Program-made: the position numbers and the translations under genes
Notes under the pieces: generated by a model
What the model saw: only the letters and a program-made list of their open reading frames with translations
Databases searched by the model: none
Told to the model about the DNA's origin: nothing
Origin: Paractinoplanes lichenicola
GTDB lineage: Bacteria; Actinomycetota; Actinomycetes; Mycobacteriales; Micromonosporaceae
Direction of reading: 5' to 3'
DNA length: 64,000 nt
NCBI RefSeq assembly: GCF_016785085.1
Contig: NZ_JAENHO010000002.1
Location: 806,001 to 870,000, forward strand
Part shown: in pieces, positions 63,440 to 64,000 of the stretch
Layout: each line of letters begins with the position of its first letter
How positions within the stretch are numbered: position 1 is the stretch's first letter

Positions 63440-63808
63440 TCAGTCGACGGGCATCGGGCGGCGGCCCGCGAAGCCGAGGTCGGAGCGGTGATACCAGTTC
63501 AGCCCGTGCTCGCCCTCGAGCCAGCAGAGGTCGACGTCGACGCCGTCGATCTCGGACGGGAAGTCGACCAGCAGCGGGGCGAGGCTCTTGAGCACGGCCC
63601 CGGTCTGCTGCACGACGGTCATCAGGTCGTCGAGCCGCGCGGTGGCGGCCTTCCATTCCGGCATCCCGCCCAGGGGCGTCGGCGGCCCGCCGGCCCCGAT
63701 CACCGCCCCGAGCTCGGCCGCGTCGGCACGCAGCGCCACGATCTCCACCAGCACGGGCTGTAGCCGTTCGAGCTCTTCCCGTGCCTCGCTAACCGTGAAT
63801 AGCCCCAT
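63440..63808 (-). CDS. DUF2203 family protein
   Basis: Protein of 122 residues: MGLFTVSEAREELERLQPVLVEIVALR starts a helical hairpin. The conserved C-terminal block VDLCWLEGEHGLNWYHRSDLGFAGRRPM is the DUF2203 signature. The family is uncharacterised, small and cytoplasmic. The ATG at 63808 fits the family start; a longer in-frame extension upstream has no coding character. Confidence 0.85.
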   Translation of the reverse strand: MGLFTVSEAREELERLQPVLVEIVALRADAAELGAVIGAGGPPTPLGGMPEWKAATARLDDLMTVVQQTGAVLKSLAPLLVDFPSEIDGVDVDLCWLEGEHGLNWYHRSDLGFAGRRPMPVD

Positions 63809-63894
63809 GTGCAGATGTTGCCAGCCCCAAGGCCAAGATCCCACTACTGCGAGATGGATTTTTCGCGCTCGGCGTGGGACCTGGGACAGAGTTG

Positions 63895-63985
63895 GGAGCG
63901 TGCCCAGCGACACGCCCGGTTACGGGTGCGCCGGTCGCTCGACACGCCCGGCAACGGGTGCGCCGGGCTCGACGACTCCGTAGCG
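63895..63985. repeat. Two copies of a 27-bp block at the window end
   Basis: CGACACGCCCGG followed by (T/C)(T/A)ACGGGTGCGCCGG occurs at about 63908 and 63941. The rest of 63809-64000 shows no complete gene; a gene may start or end just beyond the window. Confidence 0.5.
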
Positions 63986-64000
63986 GGACATGACCGCCGC

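Overview
The window is very GC-rich, with strong third-position GC, frequent GTG starts and many secreted proteins with proline/threonine linkers. It carries a mycothiol/F420-era actinobacterial gene set: a deazaflavin-dependent nitroreductase relative, a DUF5925 ATPase, the SWIM/MoxR/DUF5682/VWA cassette and an ECF42 sigma factor with its DGPF partner. Together with the over-used CGTACGG words this points to a filamentous actinomycete of the Micromonosporaceae, most likely Actinoplanes or a close relative. This is inferred from gene content and codon use; no rRNA is present. No tRNA, rRNA or CRISPR array was seen.

Layout. 1-4.7 kb: a secreted GH5-CBM2 cellulase, a MerR-like regulator, a small membrane protein and a frameshifted secreted SGNH esterase. 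4.7-8.2 kb: a HelD/UvrD-like helicase and a three-gene redox operon (sulfite-oxidase-like molybdoenzyme, ferredoxin-reductase-like flavoprotein, DUF6510). 8.2-14.5 kb: two subtilisin-like proteases, each divergent from a membrane-anchored partner of an unrecognised family, plus a third partner paralogue; this looks like a duplicated protease/partner module. 14.5-17.5 kb: two secreted IPT/TIG paralogues. 17.7-21.5 kb: a tightly overlapping operon of a NrtR-like Nudix regulator, a J-domain/pseudokinase fusion, a VWA protein and an adenylosuccinate-synthetase-like enzyme. I consider this the best candidate for an undescribed system. An iron box at its end leads into a DUF1540 cysteine-rich protein.

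22-32.4 kb: a DUF5925 ATPase, a nitroreductase relative, a methyltransferase, then the SWIM-DUF5691 / MoxR / DUF5682 / VWA cassette. A 168-bp palindromic MITE-like element interrupts that cassette at the DUF5682-VWA junction. 32.4-36.7 kb: an atypical SDR, an EamA exporter with a divergent MarR regulator and palindromic operator, a xi-class GST-like reductase and a Ca2+/H+ antiporter. 36.7-37.8 kb is non-coding, with two ~118-bp inverted-repeat arms around a dense short-repeat array. 37.8-47.1 kb: a LacI regulator whose 14-bp operators precede its own divergent partner (CBM32-DUF1996) and a 1008-residue CBM32-GH16-GH2-like-CBM32 enzyme, making a small polysaccharide regulon. In between lie a DUF305-like lipoprotein, a VOC protein, a group II truncated haemoglobin and a repeat protein.

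47.3-56.3 kb is regulatory: a DGPF protein with its ECF42 sigma factor, a two-component pair whose junction has been triplicated, a DUF5995 protein, and a LAL-type LuxR regulator divergent from a class III nucleotide cyclase. 56.4-62.3 kb: topoisomerase IV subunits B and A. The A subunit carries a 429-residue LAGLIDADG intein next to the quinolone-target helix, with atypical codons just downstream. The last 1.7 kb holds a membrane protein, a 31-bp tandem array and a DUF2203 protein.
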